Shown here: one piece after another, positions 19,399 to 27,171 of the stretch
Position numbering within the stretch: the stretch's first letter is position 1
Layout of the letters: each line of letters opens with the position of its first letter
Assembly (NCBI RefSeq): GCF_003610235.1
Contig: NZ_RAPR01000001.1
Coordinates: 3,596,001 to 3,660,000 of the forward strand
Length of the DNA stretch: 64,000 bases
Reading direction: 5' to 3'
From: Catellatospora citrea
GTDB taxonomy: Bacteria > Actinomycetota > Actinomycetes > Mycobacteriales > Micromonosporaceae
The notes under the pieces: generated by a model
Databases searched by the model: none
Seen by the model: the letters and a program-made list of their open reading frames with translations, nothing else
What the model was told of the DNA's origin: nothing
Position numbers and translations under genes: made by a program

Positions 19399-19767
19399 GA
19401 TACGTCCTTCCGAGGACCGGTGGTGCAACGGCCGTTACGCGAGCAACCCGACAACCCCTGGTCCAGAGCCGACGTCAAAAGACATCCGGCATTCCGGGCA
19501 GGGGGAAAGTCGAAGGGCAGCGCAAACTAGCACTGTAGCAGAAGCACCGACCGCTGTCGAGTCCCCACGGCAGGCTTCCGCAGAACGTGTCCTGGACCAC
19601 CTTCAGATCGGTGTCAACCACGCTCTGTACCCTGCCCGCTACGTACTCGGAAGGTCGTACTGAAGAAAGACTGCCTGGCGTCGTCGTTCACGTCAAGACC
19701 CGGCGACGGGTTCCAGTGTCCAACACTGCGTCAACTTCGTATCACTACGCGTTTGCCCAGCATGCGT
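19399..19767 (-). promoter_or_regulatory. rpoBC upstream region
   Basis: This 370-base region between the rplL terminator and rpoB has no gene. It should hold the rpoBC promoter. TTGACA on the minus strand at 19612-19617 is a possible -35 element, but no good -10 hexamer lies at the expected spacing, so the call is tentative. Confidence 0.35.
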
Positions 19768-19800
19768 GAGGGGCGGGCACCCACTGGATGCCCGCCCCTC
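19768..19800 (-). terminator. Terminator of rplJL
   Basis: Twelve-base arms GAGGGGCGGGCA and TGCCCGCCCCTC with a 9-base loop lie 44 bases after the rplL stop. Confidence 0.75.
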
Positions 19801-19843
19801 GATGCGGTCACGCTCCTGGCGTAATGCCGGGCGCGACCTCAGA

Positions 19844-20227
19844 TCACTTGAGGGTGACCTTGGCGCCCTCGGCCTCGAGCTTCGCCTTGGCCTTCTCGGC
19901 GGTCTCCTTGTTGGCCTTCTCGAGGATGGCCTTCGGCGCGGCCTCGACCACGTCCTTGGCCTCCTTCAGGCCCAGGCCGGTCAGCTCACGCACGACCTTG
20001 ATGACCTGGATCTTCTTGCCACCGTCGGACTCGAGGACGACGTCGAACTCGTCCTTCTCCTCGACCTCGGCGGGCGCGCCGCCGACCGGGCCGGCGGCCG
20101 CGACGGCGACCGGGGCGGCGGCCTTCACGTCGAAGGTGGTCTCGAACTCCTTCACGAACTCGGAGAGCTCGATCAGGGTCATCTCCTTGAAGGCCTCGAG
20201 GAGCTCGGTGCTGCTCAGCTTCGCCAT
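19844..20227 (-). CDS. rplL: 50S ribosomal protein L7/L12
   Basis: L7/L12 forms the flexible stalk that recruits translation GTPases. The 127-residue product has the N-terminal dimer domain ([26 protein letters not shown]), an Ala-rich hinge near 40-55, and the C-terminal domain ([31 protein letters not shown]). It follows rplJ by 80 bases and ends with a terminator. Confidence 0.98.
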   Translation of the reverse strand: MAKLSSTELLEAFKEMTLIELSEFVKEFETTFDVKAAAPVAVAAAGPVGGAPAEVEEKDEFDVVLESDGGKKIQVIKVVRELTGLGLKEAKDVVEAAPKAILEKANKETAEKAKAKLEAEGAKVTLK

Positions 20228-20307
20228 GTCAGGCGTCCTTTCGTTACGGGTCTACATGCCGCGGCAGGGAGCCGCGAGCTGGATGGTTCGGACGACGTCG
20301 ACGCCGA

Positions 20308-20844
20308 TCAGGCGTCGGCGCCCTCCTTCTCGCGCTTGTCCTGCAGGGCAGCAACCGTGCGAACGGCCTGCGCCAGCGGGGCCTGGAAGAGCGCCGCGGC
20401 GTTGCCCATGCTTGCCTTCATCGCGCCGGCCAGCTTGGCCAGCAGCACCTCGCGGGACTCGAGGTCGGCGAGCTTGGCGACCTCGGCCGCCGTGATCGCC
20501 TTGCCCTCGAAGACGCCGCCCTTGATGACGAGCAGCGGGTTCGCCTTCGCGAACTCCTTCAGGCCCTTCGCCGCCTCGACGACATCGCCGGAGACGAAGG
20601 CGAGCGCGGTAGGACCGGTGAACAGAGCGTCGAGACCGGTCAGACCGGCGTCGGTCGCGGCGCGCTTGGCAAGCGTGTTCTTGGCAACGGTGTACTCGGC
20701 ACCGCCCAGCGAACGACGCAGCTCGGTCAGCTGCTTCACGGTCAGGCCGCGGTACTCGGTGAGCACCGTGGCGTTCGACTCGCGGAAGCGCTCGGTGAGC
20801 TCCGCAACACTGCCGGCCTTGTCGGCACGGATCTTGTCCGCCAT
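20308..20844 (-). CDS. rplJ: 50S ribosomal protein L10
   Basis: L10 anchors the L7/L12 stalk. The start chosen is ATG 20844 ([16 protein letters not shown]) with a GGAGGGG site just upstream, giving 178 residues. The frame stays open to 20934 but that part is leader. Family sequence [31 protein letters not shown] is evident. In other bacteria L10-L12 represses its own leader; a leader hairpin is present here. Confidence 0.96.
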   Translation of the reverse strand: MADKIRADKAGSVAELTERFRESNATVLTEYRGLTVKQLTELRRSLGGAEYTVAKNTLAKRAATDAGLTGLDALFTGPTALAFVSGDVVEAAKGLKEFAKANPLLVIKGGVFEGKAITAAEVAKLADLESREVLLAKLAGAMKASMGNAAALFQAPLAQAVRTVAALQDKREKEGADA

Positions 20845-20915
20845 GTCCCCTCCTCTCTCGTACTCCAGGCTGGTCTCGCGGGACCCGGCGTTCGACAGGA
20901 GCGGACAAACAAAAC

Positions 20916-20939
20916 GCCCCGGCGCAGGGCGCACGGGGC
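20916..20939 (-). promoter_or_regulatory. rplJ leader hairpin, attenuator-like
   Basis: On the minus strand GCCCCG-t-GCGC pairs with GCGC-CGGGGC around a 3-base loop, followed directly by GTTTTGTTTG. It lies about 70 bases before the rplJ start, where it would act as an attenuator in the L10 leader. Confidence 0.6.
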
Positions 20940-21141
20940 TTCACACGGCACAGGGCCGTCAGGCTCACCGTTCTTCCCTGCGCGGGCCGCCCGTGGGTCC
21001 GCTCGTTGCCGAGCGACGGGGCCTTCGATCGTCTCCGGATGACTCCGGATCAGATGACCAGCGGTCTTTGGGTGGAACTGTTGACAGGAACGATACGTGA
21101 CCTGGTGGACGCCCGCCAAATCGGGGGTCGTGTGACCTATC

Positions 21142-21163
21142 TTGTATCAATCGATTGACACAA
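21142..21163 (+). promoter_or_regulatory. GntR-type operator, distal copy
   Basis: The palindrome TTGTATCA-atcgat-TGACACAA differs from perfect symmetry by one base. It matches the downstream copy at 21184 and lies upstream of the membrane protein/GntR pair. Confidence 0.65.
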
Positions 21164-21183
21164 AGCGCAGCGATGCCGTTCAC

Positions 21184-21205
21184 TTGTATCAGTTGCTTGA
21201 TACAA
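21184..21205 (+). promoter_or_regulatory. GntR-type operator, proximal copy
   Basis: The perfect palindrome TTGTATCA-gttgct-TGATACAA lies 14 bases before the ATG. Its centre is 42 bases from the upstream copy, so both sites face the same side of the helix. The regulator encoded two genes on is the likely binder. Confidence 0.7.
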
Positions 21206-21219
21206 CGGGGAGGTCAATC

Positions 21220-21957
21220 ATGAACGGAGCCGCCTACGTGCGGTCGGCCGGTGTCGTCCTGGGCGGGGCGCTGAGCTTCACGGTGGCCAACAGTCCCCTG
21301 ATCCCGCTCGCCGTGCCCCTGTTCACGGTGTTCGTGCTGGTCGGGGTCGCCGTCAGCGAACTGATGTCACCCCGGCCGTCGCGGTCGGGACAGCCGACGG
21401 CACAACTCGCCGCTCGCGACGTCGACGCGTACCTGCCGCCCGGGGCCCGGGCGCACCTGCGCTGGCTCGGCCTGGCGGTGCTGGTGGCAGTGCCGCCGAT
21501 CGCGGTGCAGATCGGCGCGAACCCGCTCGCCCTGGCCGGGCAGTTCGGCGGCCGCGAAGCCATGCTGCGCCTGGCGCCCACCGCCGCGATCCTCGCCTGC
21601 TGGTGCCTGCCCGCCCGGCATCTGCTGCGCCGGATCGCCGAGGCCGGTCATGCCGGGCTGGACCCGCAGCACCTCGTCGCGGACGAGGCGTGGCGGCGGC
21701 GGGCGTCCCGGCTGGTGCTCGGCACCACCGGCGTGCTGCTGTCCGGCACCCTGGCCGGCGCGATGTTCTACTACAGCCAGCGCGCGTGGCTGGTGTTCGT
21801 CGGCGGCTGGGGCTGGTGGATGTTCGTCCTGCTCACCCTCGGCCTCACCGCGTTCCTGGTGTTCGCCCACTACCTGCACCTGCTGATCCACCCGGGCCCG
21901 TCGGGCGTGGTGAGCGCCGTCGCGCGGCAGCAGGAGCCGGCCGAGGCCGTGGCGTGA
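21220..21957 (+). CDS. Multi-pass membrane protein of a GntR operon
   Basis: The 245-residue product starts at ATG 21220 after GGGGAGG. It has about six hydrophobic segments: two near residues 10-55, one near 90-110, one near 125-145, and a pair near 165-215 (VLGTTGVLLSGTLAGAMFYYS, GWWMFVLLTLGLTAFLVFAHYL). No catalytic motif was recognised; DUF1648-type proteins are a possible comparison. Its stop overlaps the start of the GntR gene (GTGA), so the two are one operon, presumably autorepressed through the two upstream palindromes. Confidence 0.75.
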   Translation: MNGAAYVRSAGVVLGGALSFTVANSPLIPLAVPLFTVFVLVGVAVSELMSPRPSRSGQPTAQLAARDVDAYLPPGARAHLRWLGLAVLVAVPPIAVQIGANPLALAGQFGGREAMLRLAPTAAILACWCLPARHLLRRIAEAGHAGLDPQHLVADEAWRRRASRLVLGTTGVLLSGTLAGAMFYYSQRAWLVFVGGWGWWMFVLLTLGLTAFLVFAHYLHLLIHPGPSGVVSAVARQQEPAEAVA

Positions 21958-22328
21958 TCCCCACGATCACCATCCGGCCCGGCCCCGTGCCGCCCTATGA
22001 ACAGATCCGGGCACAGGTCGAGGCGCTGATCAACGGTGGACTGCTGGCACCCGGCCACCGCCTGCCGCCGATCCGGCAGCTCGCCGCGGACCTGGGCCTG
22101 GCCACCGGCACCGTGGCCCGCGCCTACCAGGAGCTGGAGTCGGCCGGGCTGGTGACCACGCGGCGCGCGGCGGGCACGGTGGTCGCCGCACGAGCCCCCG
22201 CACCGCCGACGGACCGACGGGGGCCGCTGGCACAGGCGGCGCACGGCTACACCACCACCGCCCTCACCCTCGGCGCGGACCTCGACGAGGCACTCGCCGC
22301 GATCCGCGCAGCCTGGCCCCACTCCTGA
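21954..22328 (+). CDS. GntR-family regulator, YtrA type
   Basis: The 124-residue product starts at GTG 21954. An N-terminal winged helix-turn-helix is clear (PPYEQIRAQVEALINGG, HRLPPIRQLAADLGLATGTVARAYQELESAGLV, TTRRAAGTVV). Only about 45 residues follow, so there is no large effector domain; that short C-terminus is typical of the YtrA subfamily, which usually controls adjacent membrane-protein genes. It overlaps the membrane gene by four bases. The paired upstream palindromes are its likely operators. Confidence 0.85.
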   Translation: MIPTITIRPGPVPPYEQIRAQVEALINGGLLAPGHRLPPIRQLAADLGLATGTVARAYQELESAGLVTTRRAAGTVVAARAPAPPTDRRGPLAQAAHGYTTTALTLGADLDEALAAIRAAWPHS

Positions 22329-22408
22329 CCCGCGTTGATCGCCGTTTCGGGTCGGAAAGTGCGGCCGGGCCACACCTCCTGACCGCAAGTAGCGATCAAG
22401 CGCAGCAG

Positions 22409-22440
22409 AAGGCCCCGCTCGCGAGTGCGGGCGGGGCCTT
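22409..22440 (-). terminator. Terminator of rplKA
   Basis: Arms AAGGCCCCGC and GCGGGGCCTT with a 12-base loop lie 23 bases after the rplA stop. The symmetrical A/T flanks also let it serve the convergent GntR operon. Confidence 0.75.
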
Positions 22441-22462
22441 CGGCGTGGAGTGGCGAGGCGGA

Positions 22463-23176
22463 TCAGGCCTCGGGGTTCTCCTGGATGTTGCGGGTCACGT
22501 TGGGGTCGACCGGGATGCCCGGGCCCATCGTGGTGGTCACGAAGACCTTCTTCAGGTACTTGCCCTTGGACGCCGACGGCTTGGACCGCAGCACCTCCTC
22601 CAGCACCGCGGCGTAGTTGTCGACCAGCTGCTCAGCAGTGAACGACGCCTTACCGATGATCAGGTGCAGGTTCGAGTGCTTGTCCACGCGGAAGGTGATC
22701 TTTCCGCCCTTGATGTCGGAGACCGCCTTGGCGATGTCCATGGTGACCGTGCCGGTCTTCGGGTTCGGCATGAGGCCGCGCGGGCCCAGGATCCGCGCGA
22801 TCCGACCGATCTTGGCCATCTGGTCCGGCGTCGCGATCGCGGCGTCGAAGTCCAGCCAGCCTTCCTGAATGCGAGCCACCAGCTCGTCGGTCCCGACGGC
22901 GTCGGCGCCGGCGGCGGTCGCCTCGGCGGCCTTCTCGCCGGAGGCGAAGACGATCACGCGGGCGGTCTTACCGGTGCCGTGCGGCAGGTTGACCACGCCG
23001 CGGACCATCTGGTCCGCCTTGCGGGGGTCGACGCCGAGGCGCATCGCGACCTCGACCGTGGCGTCGAACTTGACCTTGGTGGTGCCCTTCGCCAGCTTGA
23101 TGGCCTCGACCGGGGTGTACAGCTTGTCCCGGTCGACCTGCTCAGCGGACGAGTTGTAGCTCTTGCCGTGCTTCAT
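22463..23176 (-). CDS. rplA: 50S ribosomal protein L1
   Basis: L1 forms the mobile stalk near the E site. The 237-residue product carries [20 protein letters not shown] and the signature [16 protein letters not shown] (near 130-145). It starts at ATG 23176, 86 bases after the rplK stop, in a two-gene operon. Confidence 0.98.
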   Translation of the reverse strand: MKHGKSYNSSAEQVDRDKLYTPVEAIKLAKGTTKVKFDATVEVAMRLGVDPRKADQMVRGVVNLPHGTGKTARVIVFASGEKAAEATAAGADAVGTDELVARIQEGWLDFDAAIATPDQMAKIGRIARILGPRGLMPNPKTGTVTMDIAKAVSDIKGGKITFRVDKHSNLHLIIGKASFTAEQLVDNYAAVLEEVLRSKPSASKGKYLKKVFVTTTMGPGIPVDPNVTRNIQENPEA

Positions 23177-23262
23177 TCTCAGATCTCCTGTGGTTGTGTC
23201 GAGCCCTGCCGGGCCCTCCCACGAAACATCGAACCGTGAGGCGGCGACGCCGCGTGCGGCGT

Positions 23263-23694
23263 TCAGTCCTTGACGGTGATGCCCATCGACCGGGCGGTGC
23301 CGGCGATGATGCGCTCGGCCATGTCCAGGTCGTTGGCGTTCAGGTCGGACATCTTCTTCTCGGCGATCTCGCGCACCTGGGCGCGGGTAACCGAACCGAC
23401 CTTGGTGGTGTGCGGCACGCCGGAGCCCTTGGCGACACCGGCGGCCTTGATCAGGAGTCGGGCGGCCGGCGGCGTCTTCAGCACGAACGTGAACGAGCGG
23501 TCCTCGTACACGCTGATCTGTGCCGGGACGATGTCACCGCGCTGCGACTCGGTCTGGGCGTTGTACGCCTTGCAGAACTCCATGATGTTCACGCCGTGCT
23601 GACCCAGCGCGGGACCCACCGGCGGAGCCGGGGTGGCCTGGCCGGCCTTCAGCTGCAGCGTGAACGTCTTGACGAGTTTCTTCTTCGGAGGCAT
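23263..23694 (-). CDS. rplK: 50S ribosomal protein L11
   Basis: L11 binds the GTPase-associated centre and is needed for stringent-response signalling by RelA. The start at ATG 23694 ([34 protein letters not shown]) gives 143 residues; the open frame before it has no family match. The proline-rich switch region and the C-terminal rRNA-binding domain ([19 protein letters not shown]) are present. Confidence 0.97.
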   Translation of the reverse strand: MPPKKKLVKTFTLQLKAGQATPAPPVGPALGQHGVNIMEFCKAYNAQTESQRGDIVPAQISVYEDRSFTFVLKTPPAARLLIKAAGVAKGSGVPHTTKVGSVTRAQVREIAEKKMSDLNANDLDMAERIIAGTARSMGITVKD

Positions 23695-24027
23695 GTCTAC
23701 TTCCTGGGACTTGTCGACCCGCCGTCTCGGCGGATCAGGGTGGTTTACACCGGACCGGCCGGTGCGTTCGCGCGCACGGTCAGCGCGCGGCACAGGCCGG
23801 ACGTTCTAGGTTAGCGCATACTCGTACGCGCCTATCCGGCGAGGTGGGACCTTCGCACCGGATGTGACCTGCGACGCGCTGAAACGCCGCGCGGCGGGCC
23901 CCCGAAGGGCACCCGCCGCGCGAACACGCTGTCATGCGGAGCTCGCTCCGCGGCCTTAATCGGTCGTCCATCCTGCGCTTCGCTCCGAATGGACACCGAA
24001 CGGCCGCTCCGACGAGCTTGACCTCAA
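23695..24027 (-). other. nusG-rplK intergenic region with hairpin
   Basis: No gene is seen in this 333-base gap. On the minus strand a hairpin with 10-base arms GCGCGGCGGG and CCCGCCGCGC (23889-23921) lies after nusG and probably ends secE-nusG. The remainder should contain the rplKA promoter, which could not be fixed by eye. Confidence 0.5.
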
Positions 24028-24744
24028 CTAGATCTTGGCGACCTGGTTGAAGTTCAGCTCGACCGGGGTCTCCCGACCGAAGATCGACACCAGCACCTTG
24101 AGCTTCTGCTGGTCGGCGTTGATCTCGGAGATCGTGGCCGGCAGCGAGGCGAACGCGCCGTCGGTGACGGTGACCGAGTCGCCGACCTCGAAGTCCAGCA
24201 CCCGGATCTCGGCCTTGGCCTTCTTCTGGCCGGCGCCGGGCGCCTCGACCGCGGGCAGCAGCCACTTCAGCACCTCGTCGAGGCTCAGCGGCGCCGGGCG
24301 GTCGGCCCGGTCCGTCGCGCCGACGAAGCCGGTCACACCCGGGGTGTTGCGCACGCACGAGTACGACTCGGGCGTGAGGTCCATGCGGACCAGCAGGTAA
24401 CCGGGGAAGACCTTGCTCTGCACCTGGGTGCGCTTGCCGTTCTTGACCTCGACCTCTTCACGGGTCGGCACCTCGACCTGGAAGATGAACTCCTCCATGT
24501 CGAGGCTCGTGATCCGGGTCTCGAGGTTGGTCTTGACCTTGTTCTCGTATCCGGCGTAGGAGTGCACGACGTACCAGTCGCCGGGCGCGAACCGCAGCTT
24601 CTGGCGCAGCTCCGCGGCCGGGTCGAACTCGTCGTCAGCGGGTGCCGTCTCAAGCGTCGGCTCGTCGGTCACCGCGACCGCGGAGGTCACCTCGGTGTCT
24701 TCCGTCTGGGCCGTCTCGTCGTACTCAGGCACGTAGCCGCTCAC
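24028..24744 (-). CDS. nusG: Transcription termination/antitermination protein NusG
   Basis: NusG links RNA polymerase to Rho and to ribosomal S10. The 238-residue product has an acidic N-terminal extension of about 50 residues, common in actinobacteria, then the NGN domain ([21 protein letters not shown] near 57-77; [11 protein letters not shown]) and a C-terminal KOW domain ([24 protein letters not shown]). It starts at GTG 24744, 14 bases after secE. Confidence 0.97.
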   Translation of the reverse strand: MSGYVPEYDETAQTEDTEVTSAVAVTDEPTLETAPADDEFDPAAELRQKLRFAPGDWYVVHSYAGYENKVKTNLETRITSLDMEEFIFQVEVPTREEVEVKNGKRTQVQSKVFPGYLLVRMDLTPESYSCVRNTPGVTGFVGATDRADRPAPLSLDEVLKWLLPAVEAPGAGQKKAKAEIRVLDFEVGDSVTVTDGAFASLPATISEINADQQKLKVLVSIFGRETPVELNFNQVAKI

Positions 24745-24758
24745 TTCCGTAGTTTGTG

Positions 24759-25151
24759 TTACTTCGCTTCGCCGAAGACGAACAGCACGCCCCGGGCGTA
24801 GGCGAGATCCAGCAACGTCACGATGGCCATCATGAAGGTCACGAAGATCAGGACTACCGCGGTGTACGTCAGCAGCTCGTTGCGCGTCGGCCAGATGACC
24901 TTACGCAGCTCGGCGACGATCTCACGGACAAAACGTCCGATACGGCCGAAGAAGCCGACCTTCTCGGCCTTCTCCGTGCTCTTGACCGCGCGCGAACCCT
25001 TGCCGTCGGTCACCTTGCGCGACTTGGTCGCGGTGCCACCGCCGGAGACGCCGGACTCGTCGTCGGAGGCGTCATCGTCGACAGCGTCGTCGAACACGTC
25101 GTCAACGTGCTCGGCCGCGGCGTCCTCGCCACGTCGGTTGCTCTCGGCCAC
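24759..25151 (-). CDS. secE: Preprotein translocase subunit SecE
   Basis: SecE clamps SecY in the translocon. The 130-residue product has a disordered acidic then basic N-terminus (about 65 residues) and one C-terminal membrane helix with the family core [34 protein letters not shown]. It starts at GTG 25151 and is followed directly by nusG, the standard arrangement. Confidence 0.95.
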   Translation of the reverse strand: MAESNRRGEDAAAEHVDDVFDDAVDDDASDDESGVSGGGTATKSRKVTDGKGSRAVKSTEKAEKVGFFGRIGRFVREIVAELRKVIWPTRNELLTYTAVVLIFVTFMMAIVTLLDLAYARGVLFVFGEAK

Positions 25152-25378
25152 TTCGCCCTACTTCCATCTCGCGGGGTGGTGTCGGAACCGTGAAGGGACA
25201 CGATCCCGTGTGCCCGACGCAGTCGCACGAGGAGCACCTGTCACATCTGGCCCGCCCCCCAGACTGTGGGGGCCGATACGGGCCATACGACCATGGTCCA
25301 CCAGCCGAGGACGTCACGGAAGACATCCGGTGGGCCGATTCCCATGATCGCCCACCGCGGGCCGGTAGGCCAAAGCCG

Positions 25379-25451
25379 CAGGGGCGACAGGACTCGAACC
25401 TGCAACCTGCGGTTTTGGAGACCGCTGCGCTGCCAATTGCGCCACACCCCT
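25379..25451 (-). tRNA. tRNA-Trp (CCA)
   Basis: A 73-base cloverleaf is visible. The acceptor stem is AGGGGTG/CGCCCCT with discriminator G, the anticodon loop reads CTCCAAA, and the T arm contains GGTTCGAGTCC. No CCA is encoded. It sits between hadB and secE, as in other actinobacteria. Confidence 0.97.
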
Positions 25452-25602
25452 GTGCGGGAAAGAGCACCCTGCCGGAGGCCAAAAACCACCGGCGGAGTTC
25501 ACTAACCCCACGGCCGACCAGTGTACGGGTAGACAGGCGAGTGGGCCAACTGGCACTCCCTATTTTCTCTCGCCGCCGGTCGGCCGCCCAGCCGAGCAGT
25601 CC

Positions 25603-26022
25603 TCAGATCTGCTTGACCACGACCCTGGCCTGCGCCAACACCTTCTCGCCACCGCAGGTCGCGGTCAGGTCGAAGGTGACCAGCCCGTCCTCGGAGACGC
25701 TCTTGATCACCGCGGTGAACTCCACCTCGGTGCCCTCGTCGGTGTCCGGCACCGGCACCGGACGGGTGAATCTGACCCCGATGTCCAGCACCGCGTCTGC
25801 GGCGCCGACCCAGCCGGTCACGGCCCGGCCGGCCAGCGCCATGGTGTACATGCCGTGCGCGATCACCCCGGGCAGGCCCACGCCGACGGCGGTGCGCTCG
25901 CTCCAGTGGATCGGGTTGAAGTCGCCCGACGCGCCCGCGTAGCGGATCAGGTCGGCCCGGGTCACCCGGAACGTCTGCAGCGGCAGCTGCTGCCCCTTCT
26001 CGAACGCCATCTCACTCACCAT
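25603..26022 (-). CDS. hadB: MaoC-like dehydratase, HadB type
   Basis: This 139-residue hotdog-fold protein carries the MaoC hydratase motif: YAGASGDFNPIHWSERTAVGVGLPGVIAHGM, with the catalytic Asp and His (DFNPIH). In mycobacteria HadAB and HadBC dehydrate 3-hydroxyacyl-ACP in FAS-II; here a short-chain hydratase role is equally possible. It overlaps the upstream MaoC gene by 11 bases and lies next to tRNA-Trp, secE and nusG, as in Mycobacterium. MAFEKG, four codons in, is an alternative start. Confidence 0.85.
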   Translation of the reverse strand: MVSEMAFEKGQQLPLQTFRVTRADLIRYAGASGDFNPIHWSERTAVGVGLPGVIAHGMYTMALAGRAVTGWVGAADAVLDIGVRFTRPVPVPDTDEGTEVEFTAVIKSVSEDGLVTFDLTATCGGEKVLAQARVVVKQI

Positions 26023-26461
26023 GCCCTCGGACGACGAGCTTGCACACCACGGTCACCACGGGCTCGCCGGCCGGCGTGGCCAGCTCGGCGCGGGTGGTCA
26101 GGAAGTCGTGCCCGCCACGGTGCGTGATGTCGTCGATGCTGCTGACGACCACCAGTTCGTCCCCGGCGACGATCGGACGGCGGTAGGAGAAGCGCTGGTC
26201 GCCGTGGACCACGCGGGTGTAGTCCATACCCAGTTCCGGGTCGGTGACGATCTGCTCCATGGCGGCGAAGCTCAGCACGATCGGGAAGGTGGGCGGCGCC
26301 ACCACGTCGCGGTAGCCGGCCTTCTGCGCGGCCTCCACGTCGTGGTACAGGGCGTCCTCGGCACCGACGGCGGTGGCGAACTCCCTGATCTTCTCGCGGC
26401 CCACCTGGTAGGGCTCGGTCGGCGGATAGGTCCGACCGGTGAATGACTGGTCCAACGGCAT
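26012..26461 (-). CDS. hadA: MaoC N-terminal-type dehydratase, HadA type
   Basis: The 149-residue product has the FAS1_DH/MaoC N-terminal hotdog pattern: FTGRTYPPTEPYQVGREKIREFA, VAPPTFPIVLSF, and VHGDQRFSYRRPIVAGDELVV. It lacks the catalytic Asp-His motif, so it should be the stabilising and substrate-binding partner of the HadB-type protein encoded downstream. Only two genes are present, with no hadC. A strong hairpin separates it from rpmG. Confidence 0.83.
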   Translation of the reverse strand: MPLDQSFTGRTYPPTEPYQVGREKIREFATAVGAEDALYHDVEAAQKAGYRDVVAPPTFPIVLSFAAMEQIVTDPELGMDYTRVVHGDQRFSYRRPIVAGDELVVVSSIDDITHRGGHDFLTTRAELATPAGEPVVTVVCKLVVRGHGE

Positions 26462-26477
26462 ACCGGTGAACCTATGC

Positions 26478-26512
26478 CAGCAGGGGGCGGCCCGATGGGC
26501 CGCCCCCTGCTG
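26478..26512 (-). terminator. Terminator after rpmG
   Basis: Arms of 16 bases (CAGCAGGGGGCGGCCC and its complement) pair perfectly with a 3-base loop, between the rpmG stop and the hadA start. It may limit readthrough into hadA. Confidence 0.75.
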
Positions 26513-26536
26513 GGAACGTCTGCTGGACCGGAGAGG

Positions 26537-26704
26537 TCAGCGGGTCTCGCGGTGCGCGGTGTGCTTGCCGCAGCGCGGGCAGAACTTCTTCAGCTCAATC
26601 CGATCCGGGTCGTTACGCCGGTTCTTCTTGGTGATGTAGTTCCGCTCCTTGCAGTCCACGCACGCCATGGTGATCTTTGGACGTACGTCAGTCGCCTTGG
26701 CCAC
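26537..26704 (-). CDS. rpmG: 50S ribosomal protein L33, zinc-binding type
   Basis: A GTG at 26704 opens a 55-residue frame beginning [22 protein letters not shown] and ending [14 protein letters not shown]. Two CxxC pairs mark the zinc-binding form of L33; many actinobacteria also have a zinc-free paralogue induced by zinc starvation. It precedes the hadAB - tRNA-Trp - secE - nusG cluster, the conserved order. Confidence 0.95.
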   Translation of the reverse strand: MAKATDVRPKITMACVDCKERNYITKKNRRNDPDRIELKKFCPRCGKHTAHRETR

Positions 26705-26879
26705 GGGAGTGCCTTTCTAGAACAAGCTGCTTTAGTTACCGGCATATCAAGATAGACGACGTCCATCCAGACATGCAAAAAGGGTCGCCGTGGCGATCCT
26801 TACACCGCGACCAGGGAATACCCCACCGGTCTGCGATCTCGCGTTGACTGGCGACACGCGCCAGCGAATCAACACAACG

Positions 26880-26952
26880 TAGCGGTGGCCGGAATTGAAC
26901 CGGCGACACAGCGATTATGAGCCGCTTGCTCTGCCATCTGAGCTACACCGCC
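26880..26952 (-). tRNA. tRNA-Met (CAT)
   Basis: The 73-base gene begins GGCGGTGTAGCTCAGATGGC, has the anticodon loop CTCATAA and the T arm CCGGTTCAATTCCGG. The first base pair is G-T and the discriminator is A. The sequence looks like an elongator tRNA-Met; lysidine-modified tRNA-Ile also reads CAT and cannot be fully excluded. Confidence 0.9.
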
Positions 26953-26992
26953 GTGGCGGGCACTCCCGGTGGATGCACCGGGAGTCCGGTCG

Positions 26993-27065
26993 AGCCCCCT
27001 TACGGAATCGAACCGTAGACCTTCTCCTTACCATGGAGACGCTCTGCCGACTGAGCTAAGGGGGC
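26993..27065 (-). tRNA. tRNA-Thr (GGT)
   Basis: The 73-base gene begins GCCCCCTTAGCTCAGTCGGC, has the anticodon loop ATGGTAA flanked by TCTCC/GGAGA, and acceptor arms GCCCCCT/AGGGGGC. It lies about 40 bases upstream of tRNA-Met on the same strand, so the two are probably cotranscribed. Confidence 0.96.
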
Positions 27066-27171
27066 GTGCTCGTAGCCAGGTGATTTCCCACCTCGCCGCG
27101 CGCCTTGGTAAGAGTACACAACAACGAGCCGCCGTGGAAATCGGGATACCCCCGGCGCGGCGTGCTGTGGT

